From Pseudomonas sp. Irchel 3E13 (GTDB lineage Bacteria; Pseudomonadota; Gammaproteobacteria; Pseudomonadales; Pseudomonadaceae), in assembly GCF_900187455.1 (NCBI RefSeq), contig NZ_FYDX01000010.1, forward strand, positions 186,001 to 250,000: a stretch of DNA of 64,000 nt. Direction: 5' to 3'. This document shows positions 35,489-44,217 of this stretch, one piece after another (the first letter of the stretch is position 1; every line of letters begins with the position of its first letter). A model generated the notes under the pieces. The model did no database searches and had not been told where the DNA came from. It worked only from the letters and a program-made list of their open reading frames with translations. Made by a program: the position numbers and the translations under genes.

Positions 35489-35726
35489 GAAGACCAAGTA
35501 CCGATTTCCAGGAGCGCAACGGCTGATAAGGGGCGGAAGTATGATTGGGAAACTACCTACATCAAAGCGAGAAGTGACCTGATCTTTGTAGCTTTATGCA
35601 ACACCTGATAGGACCATCACACGCCTTTTTTCTGGCAGGGACGGTCAAGTACCCGGCACTTGCGTGCAAGACGCCGGCGCGGCAATCCGGTCAACTCGGG
35701 GTTTCACTGCCGAACGGTGTGCGCTG

Positions 35727-36695
35727 ATGTTTTTCAGGAACGATCATTGGGTGCGGGAGCTGGAACAAGGACTGACGCAGATCAGCCAGGGACAGCACTG
35801 GGACGGGCCGCGCAGCGCGCAACTGGAGCGTCACCCGGCGCTGCTCCTGGCCCTGCGCGAACTGGCCGGCGAACGCCAGCAGGACCAGCGCCTGCTGGAC
35901 GAAGCCCGCGCCCGTTGCAGCGAACTGACTGACCAGCTCGAACACGCCCACCGCCAGGACGAGGCCGCGCGGGATGAAGCGCGGCAATTGGAGCAGCGCT
36001 GCCAGCACCTGGAAGACGCACTGCGCGAACAGGCGCAGCAACTGCAGGCGCACCAGCAGCAGGCGGCGATCTGGGCGCAACTGCAATCCACGCTCACCGA
36101 AGGCACCTGGGACATCAGCGTGGTCCAGGGCGACGTGCAGCACCCCGACAGCAACATGCGCATTTCCAATCAGTTCCGTGCGCTGATGGGCTACAGCGCC
36201 AGCGAATTGCCCGACGGCTGGAACGCCCAGGTCAGCATCACCCACCCGGACGACCTGCCGCTAATCATGGCGGTGTTCGACCGCGAGATCCTCAAGCCTG
36301 GCGCCAGTGGCGAGTACGTCTTCGAGTACCGCATGCGCCACAAGTCACGCGGTTACATCTGGTGCCGCGAGCGCGGCTGCGCGGTGCGTGACGAGCGTGG
36401 CGTGCTGTTGCGGGTGATCGGCGCAGTGCGTGACATCAGCGATGAACGCAGCGCCCAGGCCAGCCACGAGCAGATGCTGTCGCAGAACCAGACCACCTAC
36501 GCGCAGATCGCCACGGTGGTGGGGGTGATCAAGAGCATTGCTGAACAGACCAACCTGCTGGCACTGAATGCTGCGATCGAGGCGGCGCGGGCGGGGGAAG
36601 TAGGGCGGGGCTTCTCGGTGGTGGCCGAGGAAGTGAAAAAGCTGGCGGACAGCACGCGGCAGGCGACGCAGCAGATTCAGGCGATGTTGAGCTGA
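35727..36695 (+). CDS. Soluble PAS-domain chemoreceptor-like protein
   Basis: A 322-residue protein without membrane helices. An N-terminal coiled coil (residues about 35-115, rich in E, Q and R) leads to a PAS domain (about 115-255, with PAC part YRMRHKSRGYIWCRERG). A short methyl-accepting signalling hairpin follows at the C-terminus (IAEQTNLLALNAAIEAARAG). The helices normally flanking that hairpin are very short, so the receptor is minimal. Such proteins resemble the soluble aerotaxis and BdlA-like receptors of Pseudomonas. It stands alone. Confidence 0.85.
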   Translation: MFFRNDHWVRELEQGLTQISQGQHWDGPRSAQLERHPALLLALRELAGERQQDQRLLDEARARCSELTDQLEHAHRQDEAARDEARQLEQRCQHLEDALREQAQQLQAHQQQAAIWAQLQSTLTEGTWDISVVQGDVQHPDSNMRISNQFRALMGYSASELPDGWNAQVSITHPDDLPLIMAVFDREILKPGASGEYVFEYRMRHKSRGYIWCRERGCAVRDERGVLLRVIGAVRDISDERSAQASHEQMLSQNQTTYAQIATVVGVIKSIAEQTNLLALNAAIEAARAGEVGRGFSVVAEEVKKLADSTRQATQQIQAMLS

Positions 36696-36737
36696 GGGCG
36701 CACAGGCGAGCGGAGCGCCGCTTGCCCGCGCGTAGCG

Positions 36738-37253
36738 CTACGCGTACTCCGCGCCAGCTGCGGCGAGGTTGCAATATTGCCCTTTGAAATACAGCAATGG
36801 CTGCGTCGCCGCAGTTTCTTGCAGGCTCAACGCCTTCACTTCTCCAATCACGATCAGGTGATCACCGGCGACATGTTCCGCGTGAATCTCGCAATCAAGC
36901 CAGTGCAGGCTGCCGGCAATGATCGGATTACCCAGCGGCGATTCCTGCCATTCGACGCCATGCCATTTGTCCGTGCCTTGCCGGGCGAACTGGTTGGAAA
37001 TCCTGACCTGTTCACCCGACAGGATATTCACCACGAATCGGCCTGCCTGGCGGATTTTTGGATAGCTGTACGCGCTGGACTTCACGCTGAATGAAACCAG
37101 CGGCGGGCTCATCGACACGCTGTAGAACGACTGGCACGTAAAACCAACCGGCTCGCCCTCAACCTGGGAGGTAATCACCGTGATACCGGATGCGTAGTGC
37201 CCGAGCGCTTCGCGAAAGCGCAAGGGCTCGATAGCCGTACTGGAAAGCGACAT
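36738..37253 (-). CDS. Flavin reductase-like domain protein of the mes operon
   Basis: A 171-residue FMN-binding split-barrel flavin reductase, with the family core FREALGHYASGITVITSQ and YSVSMSPPLVSFSV. These enzymes supply reduced flavin to a partner. It is the third gene after mesX and mesD, 35 bases from mesD. Reduced flavin may support the oxygen-linked MesD/MesX reaction; this role is inference. Confidence 0.85.
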   Translation of the reverse strand: MSLSSTAIEPLRFREALGHYASGITVITSQVEGEPVGFTCQSFYSVSMSPPLVSFSVKSSAYSYPKIRQAGRFVVNILSGEQVRISNQFARQGTDKWHGVEWQESPLGNPIIAGSLHWLDCEIHAEHVAGDHLIVIGEVKALSLQETAATQPLLYFKGQYCNLAAAGAEYA

Positions 37254-37288
37254 GGCTGATCCTGAATAGTGAGTGCAGTCCGTTCAAC

Positions 37289-38323
37289 TCAGCGCTGGCT
37301 GGCGAGTTCTCTTCGGACGATTTCCGCGCCTGCGCTCAACGCATTCAGCTTGCCTCTTGCAACTGGGCGGGGCAGGGGCGCCATGCCGCAGTTGGTGCAC
37401 GGATAGAGCTTGTCGGCATCAACGAACTGAAGGGCCTTGCGCAGGGTATTGGCCACTTCCTCCGGGGTTTCGATAGCGTGGTTGGCCACGTCGATAGCCC
37501 CGACCATCACCTTCTTGCCCCGAATGAGTTCAATCAGGTCCATGGGCACATGGGAGTTGTGACATTCCAGCGAGACGATATCGATGCTGGATTTCTGCAG
37601 CTTGGGGAAGGCTTCTTCATATTGCCGCCACTCAGAACCCAGGGTCTTTTTCCAGTCGGTATTGGCCTTGATGCCGTAGCCATAGCAAATATGCACGGCG
37701 GTCTCGCACTTGAGGCCTTCAATTGCTCTTTCCAGGGTAGCGACGCCCCAGTCATTCACTTCATCAAAGAAGACATTAAAGGCGGGCTCGTCAAACTGAA
37801 TGATATCGACGCCGGCCGCTTCCAGTTCCCTGGCTTCCTGGTTGAGGATCTTGGCGAATTCCCAGGCCAGTTTTTCGCGGCTTTTGTAGTGGTTGTCGTA
37901 AAGCGTGTCGATCATGGTCATCGGACCTGGCAGCGCCCACTTGATGGGTTGCCCGGTTTGCTGACGGAGGAACTTGGCGTCTTCGACAAACACCGGTTTT
38001 TTCCGGGCTACCGCGCCAACGACCGTCGGCACGCTCGCGTCATAGCGGTCACGGATCCTGACGGTCTCGCGCGTCTCGAAATCGACGCCTTCGAGGTGCT
38101 CGATAAAGGTGGTGACGAAGTGTTGGCGCGTTTGCTCGCCGTCACTGACGATATAAATGCCGGCCTGTTGTTGTTCTTGCAACGACAGGCGCAGGGCATC
38201 TTGTTTGCCCTCGATCAGTTCTTCACCTTGCAGTTTCCACGGTGACCAAAGCGTCTCCGGTTGGGCCAGCCAGGAAGGTTTTGGCAAGCTGCCAGCAGTT
38301 GAGGTGGGAAGTAGTTTTTTCAC
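37289..38323 (-). CDS. mesD: Core methionine synthase MesD (MetE C-terminal domain-like)
   Basis: A 344-residue protein equal to only the C-terminal catalytic barrel of cobalamin-independent methionine synthase. The zinc ligands seem intact: H211 and C213 (AVHICYGYG), E253 (SLECHNSH) and C312 (CTNCGMAP). The N-terminal folate-binding half of MetE is absent. In published work, MesD needs its partner MesX (DUF1852) and oxygen and does not use methyltetrahydrofolate. The adjacent mesX gene, 27 bases upstream, makes the assignment strong. Confidence 0.92.
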   Translation of the reverse strand: MKKLLPTSTAGSLPKPSWLAQPETLWSPWKLQGEELIEGKQDALRLSLQEQQQAGIYIVSDGEQTRQHFVTTFIEHLEGVDFETRETVRIRDRYDASVPTVVGAVARKKPVFVEDAKFLRQQTGQPIKWALPGPMTMIDTLYDNHYKSREKLAWEFAKILNQEARELEAAGVDIIQFDEPAFNVFFDEVNDWGVATLERAIEGLKCETAVHICYGYGIKANTDWKKTLGSEWRQYEEAFPKLQKSSIDIVSLECHNSHVPMDLIELIRGKKVMVGAIDVANHAIETPEEVANTLRKALQFVDADKLYPCTNCGMAPLPRPVARGKLNALSAGAEIVRRELASQR

Positions 38324-38350
38324 GGTGGATAGCCTTGTGTAGTCGAAAGG

Positions 38351-39334
38351 TCAAAGAGCGTAATTAGCGGAAAATTGCTCAAGGGCAGCGTGGTGCGGTT
38401 TGATGAAGTGCTCCTCGGCAAACTTTCCTTGCTCGATAGCCAGGCGGCTACGTTCTTCCCGGTCGTAAACAATTCGGGTCAATGAGTAATCCTGGTGCTG
38501 CAGGCTGGGCTGATAGGATTTGCCGGCAGCAGAATTCGCATTGTAGATTTCGGGTCGGTAAATCTTCTGGAAGGTATCCATGGTGCTGATGGTACTGATC
38601 AGCTCCAGATTGGAATAATCACCCAGCAAGTCGCCGGCAAAGTAGAAGGCCAACGGCGCAACGCTGTTCGGCGGCATGAAGTAGCGAACTTTCAAACCCA
38701 TTTTACTGAAGTACTCATCGGTCAATGAGTACTCATCCTGCAGGTATTCGATACCCAATACCGGATGCTGGTTTTCAGTTCGGTGGTAGATTTTGCTGCT
38801 CGAAACGCTCAGGCAGATGACCGGTGGTTTGGTGAAATGCTCCTTGAAGGCACTCGAATTGACGAAGTGCTTGAACAGCTTTCCATGAAGATCGCCAAAA
38901 TTGTCGGGGGTGCTGAAACCCTGCTGGTCTTTGTTATGCTCCAGCAACAGCACGCTGAAGTCATAGTCCCGCACGTAAGAGGAGAAGTTATTTCCGACAA
39001 TGCCTTCAATGCGCTCGTTGGTTTTCAGGTCAACGATGGTTGTCTTCAGGATTTCGATCAAAGGCAGGGAACTGCCGCTGCTTTCAACGCCAACATTCAT
39101 CTCTACGGAAATGATTTCGAGTTCGACGGTGTAGCGATCGCCTTTAGGGTTATCCCAGTGCGCCAGCGCATTGAAGCGGTTGTCGATCATGGTCAGCGCA
39201 TTGCGCAAGTTTTCCTGGCGATTCTGACCTTTGGCGAGGTTGGCAAAGTTGGTGGTGGTGCGGGTGTTTTCGGCGGGGCGATAATTTTCGTCGAAACAAA
39301 TGCTGTTGACGGTAAAAGTAAACTCGTTGTTCAT
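38351..39334 (-). CDS. mesX: MesX, DUF1852 partner of MesD
   Basis: A 327-residue DUF1852 protein (NEFTFTVNSICFDENYRPAE at the start, ISTISTMDTFQKIYRPEIYN later). MesX is required with MesD for folate-independent methionine synthesis; its chemistry is not settled. It is the first gene of the mesX-mesD-flavin reductase operon and is preceded by a perfect palindrome. Pseudomonas species usually also carry MetH or MetE, so this is probably an additional route. Confidence 0.9.
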   Translation of the reverse strand: MNNEFTFTVNSICFDENYRPAENTRTTTNFANLAKGQNRQENLRNALTMIDNRFNALAHWDNPKGDRYTVELEIISVEMNVGVESSGSSLPLIEILKTTIVDLKTNERIEGIVGNNFSSYVRDYDFSVLLLEHNKDQQGFSTPDNFGDLHGKLFKHFVNSSAFKEHFTKPPVICLSVSSSKIYHRTENQHPVLGIEYLQDEYSLTDEYFSKMGLKVRYFMPPNSVAPLAFYFAGDLLGDYSNLELISTISTMDTFQKIYRPEIYNANSAAGKSYQPSLQHQDYSLTRIVYDREERSRLAIEQGKFAEEHFIKPHHAALEQFSANYAL

Positions 39335-39355
39335 CGGGGGCGGATGTCCTTATTT

Positions 39356-39393
39356 CTGAGTGAAAGCCTGAATGTATTCAGGCTTTCACTCAG
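39356..39393. promoter_or_regulatory. Perfect 17-bp palindrome in the mesX leader
   Basis: Arms CTGAGTGAAAGCCTGAA / TTCAGGCTTTCACTCAG around TGTA, 22 bases before the mesX ATG. The centre TGAATGTATTCA resembles a MetR site (TGAA-N5-TTCA) but has four spacer bases. It could be an operator or an attenuating RNA hairpin. Confidence 0.6.
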
Positions 39394-39521
39394 CGGTATC
39401 TATGTTCTTTCCAATTGAGAATAATTCTATCCTTAGCCCCTGGATGAATGGAATTGAATTGGTTTCACCGCATCTTTAGTCATATTCATGATGTGGTGCG
39501 CGGTTGATTGTAGCGAAGCCT

Positions 39522-40820
39522 TCAACGCCGCCCGTTGAAGAACCCTGACACCTGGTGCACCGTCTTCCCCGCACTGAGAATCAGCGGCCGGAAATTGTCC
39601 TTGCCGATGATCCGCGCATGCTTCACCGAACTGATCAGGTCATAGCGGCTCGAGCCTTCGGCCATGCCCTCCGCGAGGATCTTGCAGATGATGTGGCTCG
39701 GGGTTACGCCAAACCCGGAATAGCCCTGCACATAGAACGCGTTCGGCCGCCCGCTGAGTGTGCCGATCTGCGGGAACAGGTTGGCGCTGGTGGCCATCGG
39801 GCCGCCCCAGGCGAGGTCGATCTTCACGTCCTTCAGGTACGGGAAGATCTTCAGCATCAGCGCGCGGTTCCAGGCTTTGAGGTCGTTGGGGATGTGCTCG
39901 ATGAAGGGCGTGGCCGCGCCGAACAGCAGGCGGTTTTCGTTGGTGACCCGGTAGTAATCGATCACCGGTCGGATATCGCTGTAGGCGCCACGGATCGGGC
40001 TGATGCGCTGGATCATTTCGTCCGACAGCGGCTCGGTCATCAACTGGAAGGCGTAGGTGTTGATGGTCCGGCTGTGCAGCTCCGGTTCCAGCTTGTTGAG
40101 GAAGCTGTCGCAGGCCCACAGCAGTTTGCTGGCCTTGACCGAACCACGGCCGGTGCGCACGGTGATTTTCTCGCCGTAGGTGACTTCCAGCGCGGCGCTG
40201 TGTTCGAAGATGCGCACGCCGTGGCCAACCAGGGCCTTGGCTTCACCGAGCAGCAGGTTCAGCGAGTGCACATGGCCGCCGCCCATGTGCAGCAGGGCGC
40301 TGCCGTAGGCGTCGGAGCCGATGATCTGCTTGACCTCGGAGCCGCCGAGAAAGCGGATTTCGTCCTTGCTGTTGACCTTCTTGAATTCTTTTTCCCAGGT
40401 GCGCAGGGTCTTTTCCTGGCGTGCGTTGAAGCCCATGTAGCCGTAGCCGTGGCAGAAGTCCGCATCGATGTCGTACTTGGCGATCCGGTCCTTGATGATG
40501 CCGGCGCCCAGTTCGCTGATCTCGAAGATTTCCTGCAGGCCCTTGTCGCCGACGCTGCTCCTGATTTTCTCCAGGTCGTGGCCGATGCCCGCCATGATCT
40601 GCCCGCCATTGCGCCCGGTGCCGCCGAAGCCCAGGTAGCGTCCTTCCAGCACCACGGTGTTGGTCATGCCTTTCTCGGCCAGCTCCAGGGCGGTGTTGAT
40701 ACCGGAGAAACCGCCGCCGATCACCACGACATCGGCCTCGATATCGTTTTCCAGGATCGGGAAGCTGAGGTTGTACTTCTTGGTCGCGGTGTAATAGGTG
40801 GGCGTTTCGATGTTGATCAT
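39522..40820 (-). CDS. FAD-dependent DAO-family oxidoreductase (gamma-glutamylputrescine oxidase-like)
   Basis: A 432-residue flavoprotein of the D-amino-acid-oxidase fold, with the FAD-binding motif GGGFSG near residue 35 and the FAD loop GTGRNGGQI. The overall arrangement matches PuuB/PauB-like oxidases, which oxidise gamma-glutamylated polyamines or similar secondary amines. I chose ATG 40820 (MINIETPT). No puu or pau genes lie nearby, so the substrate is open. Confidence 0.83.
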   Translation of the reverse strand: MINIETPTYYTATKKYNLSFPILENDIEADVVVIGGGFSGINTALELAEKGMTNTVVLEGRYLGFGGTGRNGGQIMAGIGHDLEKIRSSVGDKGLQEIFEISELGAGIIKDRIAKYDIDADFCHGYGYMGFNARQEKTLRTWEKEFKKVNSKDEIRFLGGSEVKQIIGSDAYGSALLHMGGGHVHSLNLLLGEAKALVGHGVRIFEHSAALEVTYGEKITVRTGRGSVKASKLLWACDSFLNKLEPELHSRTINTYAFQLMTEPLSDEMIQRISPIRGAYSDIRPVIDYYRVTNENRLLFGAATPFIEHIPNDLKAWNRALMLKIFPYLKDVKIDLAWGGPMATSANLFPQIGTLSGRPNAFYVQGYSGFGVTPSHIICKILAEGMAEGSSRYDLISSVKHARIIGKDNFRPLILSAGKTVHQVSGFFNGRR

Positions 40821-41053
40821 GGGGGCGGCCTGAATAGTTGGAGTTGGCTGAGGCAGCAAGGGGCGTCTGGAGCGCCTGTTACACTTTGCATTAAATGCCT
40901 AACGAACGATAGGTTCTTGACCGAGCCTGCTGTCGGTTTTGATCGAGGCTGCCAGGTTTTAGCGGGGAAATGGCGGGGGAGGAGGGCGTGACGTTGAGCT
41001 CGGAGAAAGCCCTTCGCGACAGTCCGGCGTAGCGGACCGTCGCGCTGGCGGTG

Positions 41054-41974
41054 TTACAGGCGGCCGACGGCGGCCAGTTGCCCCGAAGATGCCTGGGGTG
41101 CAGGAACGGCCGAGCCGTCTTGCGGTGTCACCGGGAAGATCGCGTTGATCTGGCCGGTAGCGGACGACCCGAAATACGGCGTGACCACGTCAGCCTTGCC
41201 GTCGTACTTCGACCAGCCCAGCGCGCCCAGCAGCATCGCGGTGTCGTGCATGAAGCCTTCGCCGTGACCCTTCACCGCGTATTCCGGGAGCATGGTGCAG
41301 AAGGCGTCCCACTCGGCGTTTTCCCACATCTGCACGACCCGGTGGTCGAGGGTTTCCAGGAACGGGCTCCAGACCTTGTCGGCGAATTCCGGCGCCTGGC
41401 CGTTCTGGGCGAAACGGTGCGACAGCGAGCCGCTGGCGAGGAACGCCACGGTGCCGTCGTAGTGGTCCTCAACGGCCTTGCGCATCGCCCAGCCCAGGCG
41501 CGCGCTGTCATTCAGGTAGTGGGAGGTGCACAGCGCCGAGACCGAGACCACCTTGAAGTGCTGGTCGGCGTTCATGTAGCGCATCGGCACCAGGGTGCCG
41601 TATTCCGGGCCGAGGCTGGTGGCGTCGTGGGCCATGGTCTCGACGCCCTGGCGGTTGCATTCCTCGGCCAGCAGGCGGCCCAGCACGTCGTTGCCCGGCA
41701 CTTCGTAGTCCATGTTGGCGATGAAGTGCGGCAGCTCGTTGCTGGTGTAGGTGCCCTTGAAGTGCGGCGCGCAGTTGATGTGGTAGTTGGCGTTGACCAG
41801 CCAGTGCGTGTCGAAGACCACCAGGGTGTCGACGCCGAGTTCGCGGCAGCGGCGGGAAATCTCTTTGTGGCCGTCGATGGCGGCCTGGCGATAGCCCTGG
41901 CGCGGGCCGGGCAGTTCGGACAGGTACATGGATGGAACGTGAGTGATCTTGGCAGCCAGAGCAAGTTTGCCCAT
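41054..41974 (-). CDS. hpaD: Extradiol dioxygenase, LigB family (3,4-dihydroxyphenylacetate 2,3-dioxygenase-like)
   Basis: A 306-residue LigB-type ring-cleavage dioxygenase. The iron-binding histidines are in AAKITHVPS and in FDTHWLVNANYHINC. It resembles HpaD/HpcB, which cleaves homoprotocatechuate. ATG 41974 follows AGGAGT. No other hpa genes (hpaB, hpaE, hpaF, hpaG) are present within the window, so the enzyme is an orphan; other catechols are possible. Confidence 0.83.
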   Translation of the reverse strand: MGKLALAAKITHVPSMYLSELPGPRQGYRQAAIDGHKEISRRCRELGVDTLVVFDTHWLVNANYHINCAPHFKGTYTSNELPHFIANMDYEVPGNDVLGRLLAEECNRQGVETMAHDATSLGPEYGTLVPMRYMNADQHFKVVSVSALCTSHYLNDSARLGWAMRKAVEDHYDGTVAFLASGSLSHRFAQNGQAPEFADKVWSPFLETLDHRVVQMWENAEWDAFCTMLPEYAVKGHGEGFMHDTAMLLGALGWSKYDGKADVVTPYFGSSATGQINAIFPVTPQDGSAVPAPQASSGQLAAVGRL

Positions 41975-42193
41975 GACGGTACTCCTGGTGGCAGATGCCC
42001 TCCAGACGAGGGCGCATCGATTATCTGGGATGTTGGCACGCAGGCGATACCGGCCACTGACATCGTGGCTCTTGTCGATCAGGCCTGGCACCTCCCGCGC
42101 GGGAAATGCTGGCTGCCCATTGAACACGCTTGTCGAGGGCGCCGCTTGCCTGGCTCTGCCAGATAGTTGATCGAGCTTGCCAGCCTGGCGCGC

Positions 42194-43126
42194 TCAGGCC
42201 CACCAGTAACGGACGAAGTGAAAGAAGATCGGCGCGGCGAAGCACACCGAATCCATGCGGTCGAGCATGCCGCCGTGGCCCTCGATCATGTGCCCCCAGT
42301 CCTTGACCCCGCGGTCGCGCTTGATCGCCGACATCACCAGCCCGCCGAAGAAGCCCATGACGTTGACCACCAGCGCCATCAGTGCCGCCTGCCAGAGGTT
42401 GAACGGGGTGATCCAGTACAGCGCCGCGCCGATCAGCGTCGCCAGGAACACGCCGCCCAGCAGGCCTTCGAGGGTCTTGGACGGCGACAGCCGCGGCGCC
42501 ACCTTGCGCTTGCCGAACAGCTTGCCGCAGACGTACTGCAGCACGTCGCTGATCTGCACCACCAGGATCAGCCAGGCGATCAGCAGCAGGTTGCGGCCTT
42601 CGTAGCCGGGGATGTCGAGGGTCATCAACGCCGGCACCGAGGACACGCAGTAGACCGCGATCATCAACCCCCACTGGACCTTCGAGGCGCGTTCGAGGAA
42701 GCGCGTGGTGTCGCCGCCGAGGCTGGCCAGGATTGGCAGCAGGAGGAACAGGTAGACCGGGATGAAAATGCTGAACAGCCCGTACCAGTCGAAGCCGATC
42801 AGCAGGTACTGGCCGGGCAGGGCGACGTAGAACGCGAGCACCAGTGCCGGGTAGTCGCCACGGCGGGTCGGGGTCAGGGTGATGAACTCGCGCAGGGCGT
42901 AGAAGGACACCAGGTAGAACAGCACGATCACTCCGGTCTTGCCGAAGATGAACGCCAGGCCGATGACCAGCACCATCACCCACCAGGCGTCGATGCGGGC
43001 GTTGAGGTTGTCGATCACTGCGTGCGGGCCAGGGCCGGCGCGCCATTTCAGCAGACGGCCGATCAGGCTGGCGAGCAGCAGCAGGGCGCCGATGCCGGCG
43101 AACAGGGTCCAGGTGTTGTGTTCCAT
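42194..43126 (-). CDS. ynbB: Phosphatidate cytidylyltransferase (CdsA-like, YnbB type)
   Basis: A 310-residue membrane protein with about eight helices and the CdsA signature SPSKTLEGLLGG, followed by RDRGVKDWGHMIEGHGGMLD. It makes CDP-diacylglycerol from phosphatidate and CTP. It is the last gene of a six-gene lipid operon and starts two bases after the PlsC stop. In E. coli the paralogous operon is ynbABCD. It is most likely a second copy, with the housekeeping cdsA elsewhere. Confidence 0.88.
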   Translation of the reverse strand: MEHNTWTLFAGIGALLLLASLIGRLLKWRAGPGPHAVIDNLNARIDAWWVMVLVIGLAFIFGKTGVIVLFYLVSFYALREFITLTPTRRGDYPALVLAFYVALPGQYLLIGFDWYGLFSIFIPVYLFLLLPILASLGGDTTRFLERASKVQWGLMIAVYCVSSVPALMTLDIPGYEGRNLLLIAWLILVVQISDVLQYVCGKLFGKRKVAPRLSPSKTLEGLLGGVFLATLIGAALYWITPFNLWQAALMALVVNVMGFFGGLVMSAIKRDRGVKDWGHMIEGHGGMLDRMDSVCFAAPIFFHFVRYWWA

Positions 43127-43127
43127 T

Positions 43128-43751
43128 TCAGACCTCCTTCGGCGCGAGGGCCATCAGGGCGTGACTGGCACGTTCGAGAAAGGCCTGCTTGCTTTCGTCC
43201 GGTGCAAGTTGCAGCGGCTCGCCGAAGCTCAGGGTGCACAACAGTGGCAGCGGCAGGGTGCGGCCCTTGGGCATGACGCGATTGAGGTTGGCGATCCACA
43301 CCGGCACCAGTTCGACTTGCGGTTGCGCGGCAGCCAGATGAAACAGGCCGCTCTTGAACGGCAGCAGCGGTTCGTCGCCGAGGTTGCGGGTGCCTTCGGG
43401 GAAGAAGATCAGCGAATCGCCCTGGGCCAGGGCGTCCTTGACCGGTTGCAGCGGATCGGCCTCGGGCCCGCTGCGCTGGCGGTCCAGCAGCACGCCGTTG
43501 AATACCTTGCTGATCAGGAAACTGCGTACGCCGGGCTTGAGCCAGTAGTCGGCGCCGGCCACCGGGCGGGTGCGTTGGCGCAGTGGCTCGGGCAGCGAGG
43601 CCCAGATCAGCACGAAGTCGCCGTGGCTGCTGTGGTTGGCGAAATACAGCCGCTGCACCGGCAGCGGGCTGCAGCCCAGCCACAGGGCGCGGGCGCCGGT
43701 GACCAGGCGGGCGAAGGAGGTGATGAGGAAGGCGGTGAAGGCAGCAAGCAT
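43128..43751 (-). CDS. 1-acyl-sn-glycerol-3-phosphate acyltransferase (PlsC family)
   Basis: A 207-residue acyltransferase with an N-terminal hydrophobic segment, the catalytic block NHSSHGD (HX4D type) and FPEGTRN. It acylates lysophosphatidate or a related lysolipid. It lies between the small membrane protein and the CdsA-like gene and would make phosphatidate for it. Confidence 0.87.
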   Translation of the reverse strand: MLAAFTAFLITSFARLVTGARALWLGCSPLPVQRLYFANHSSHGDFVLIWASLPEPLRQRTRPVAGADYWLKPGVRSFLISKVFNGVLLDRQRSGPEADPLQPVKDALAQGDSLIFFPEGTRNLGDEPLLPFKSGLFHLAAAQPQVELVPVWIANLNRVMPKGRTLPLPLLCTLSFGEPLQLAPDESKQAFLERASHALMALAPKEV

Positions 43752-43761
43752 GAAAACGTCC

Positions 43762-44217
43762 TTATGCGGCCGGAAGCCAGGGCAGGGAAAGCAGCGTGAG
43801 CACGGCGAGGAAAACCTGCAACCCCAGGCACAATGCCTGACCGCGTAGCAGGCGCAAGGCGCCGCGGCAGCGCGACGTCCAGTCCCGTTCGCGGCCGGCG
43901 GCGGGTTTCAGGCCGAGTTCGTGAAGGGCCTGATCCAGCGCCCGGGTGCGGCTGCTCAGGCGCCCGGCGTCGCTGGCAAGGTGGCCGATCAGGTCGGCAT
44001 CGAGGGCGACCCGCAGGGCGAAGTACTTCTGTGCGATGCCGAGCACCACCAGCACGGCGCAGAGCAGGCCGGTCAGACGTGGGTGGCTGGCGACGATCAG
44101 TAGCGGCGCCAGCCCGTAGGCCAGGGCCAGCAGGCTGATGCCGTCGGACAGGCGCTCGATCTGCCGGCCGCGGGCGAGCAGGCGGGCGGTCAGTGCAAGC
44201 TGGGCGTCGTCGCTCAT
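43762..44217 (-). CDS. Small membrane protein of the lipid operon
   Basis: A 151-residue protein starting MSDDAQLAL, whose ATG overlaps the stop of the next upstream gene. It has hydrophobic helices at about residues 30-70 and 125-145 with an arginine-rich middle, and no recognised domain. The position between the phosphatase and PlsC suggests a structural or regulatory role in lipid synthesis. Confidence 0.75.
   Translation of the reverse strand: MSDDAQLALTARLLARGRQIERLSDGISLLALAYGLAPLLIVASHPRLTGLLCAVLVVLGIAQKYFALRVALDADLIGHLASDAGRLSSRTRALDQALHELGLKPAAGRERDWTSRCRGALRLLRGQALCLGLQVFLAVLTLLSLPWLPAA

Noticed and set aside
36729..36744. Perfect 16-bp palindrome CGCGTAGCGCTACGCG
   Set aside because: It lies at the convergent ends of two genes and overlaps a stop codon, so an ordinary transcript-end hairpin explains it.
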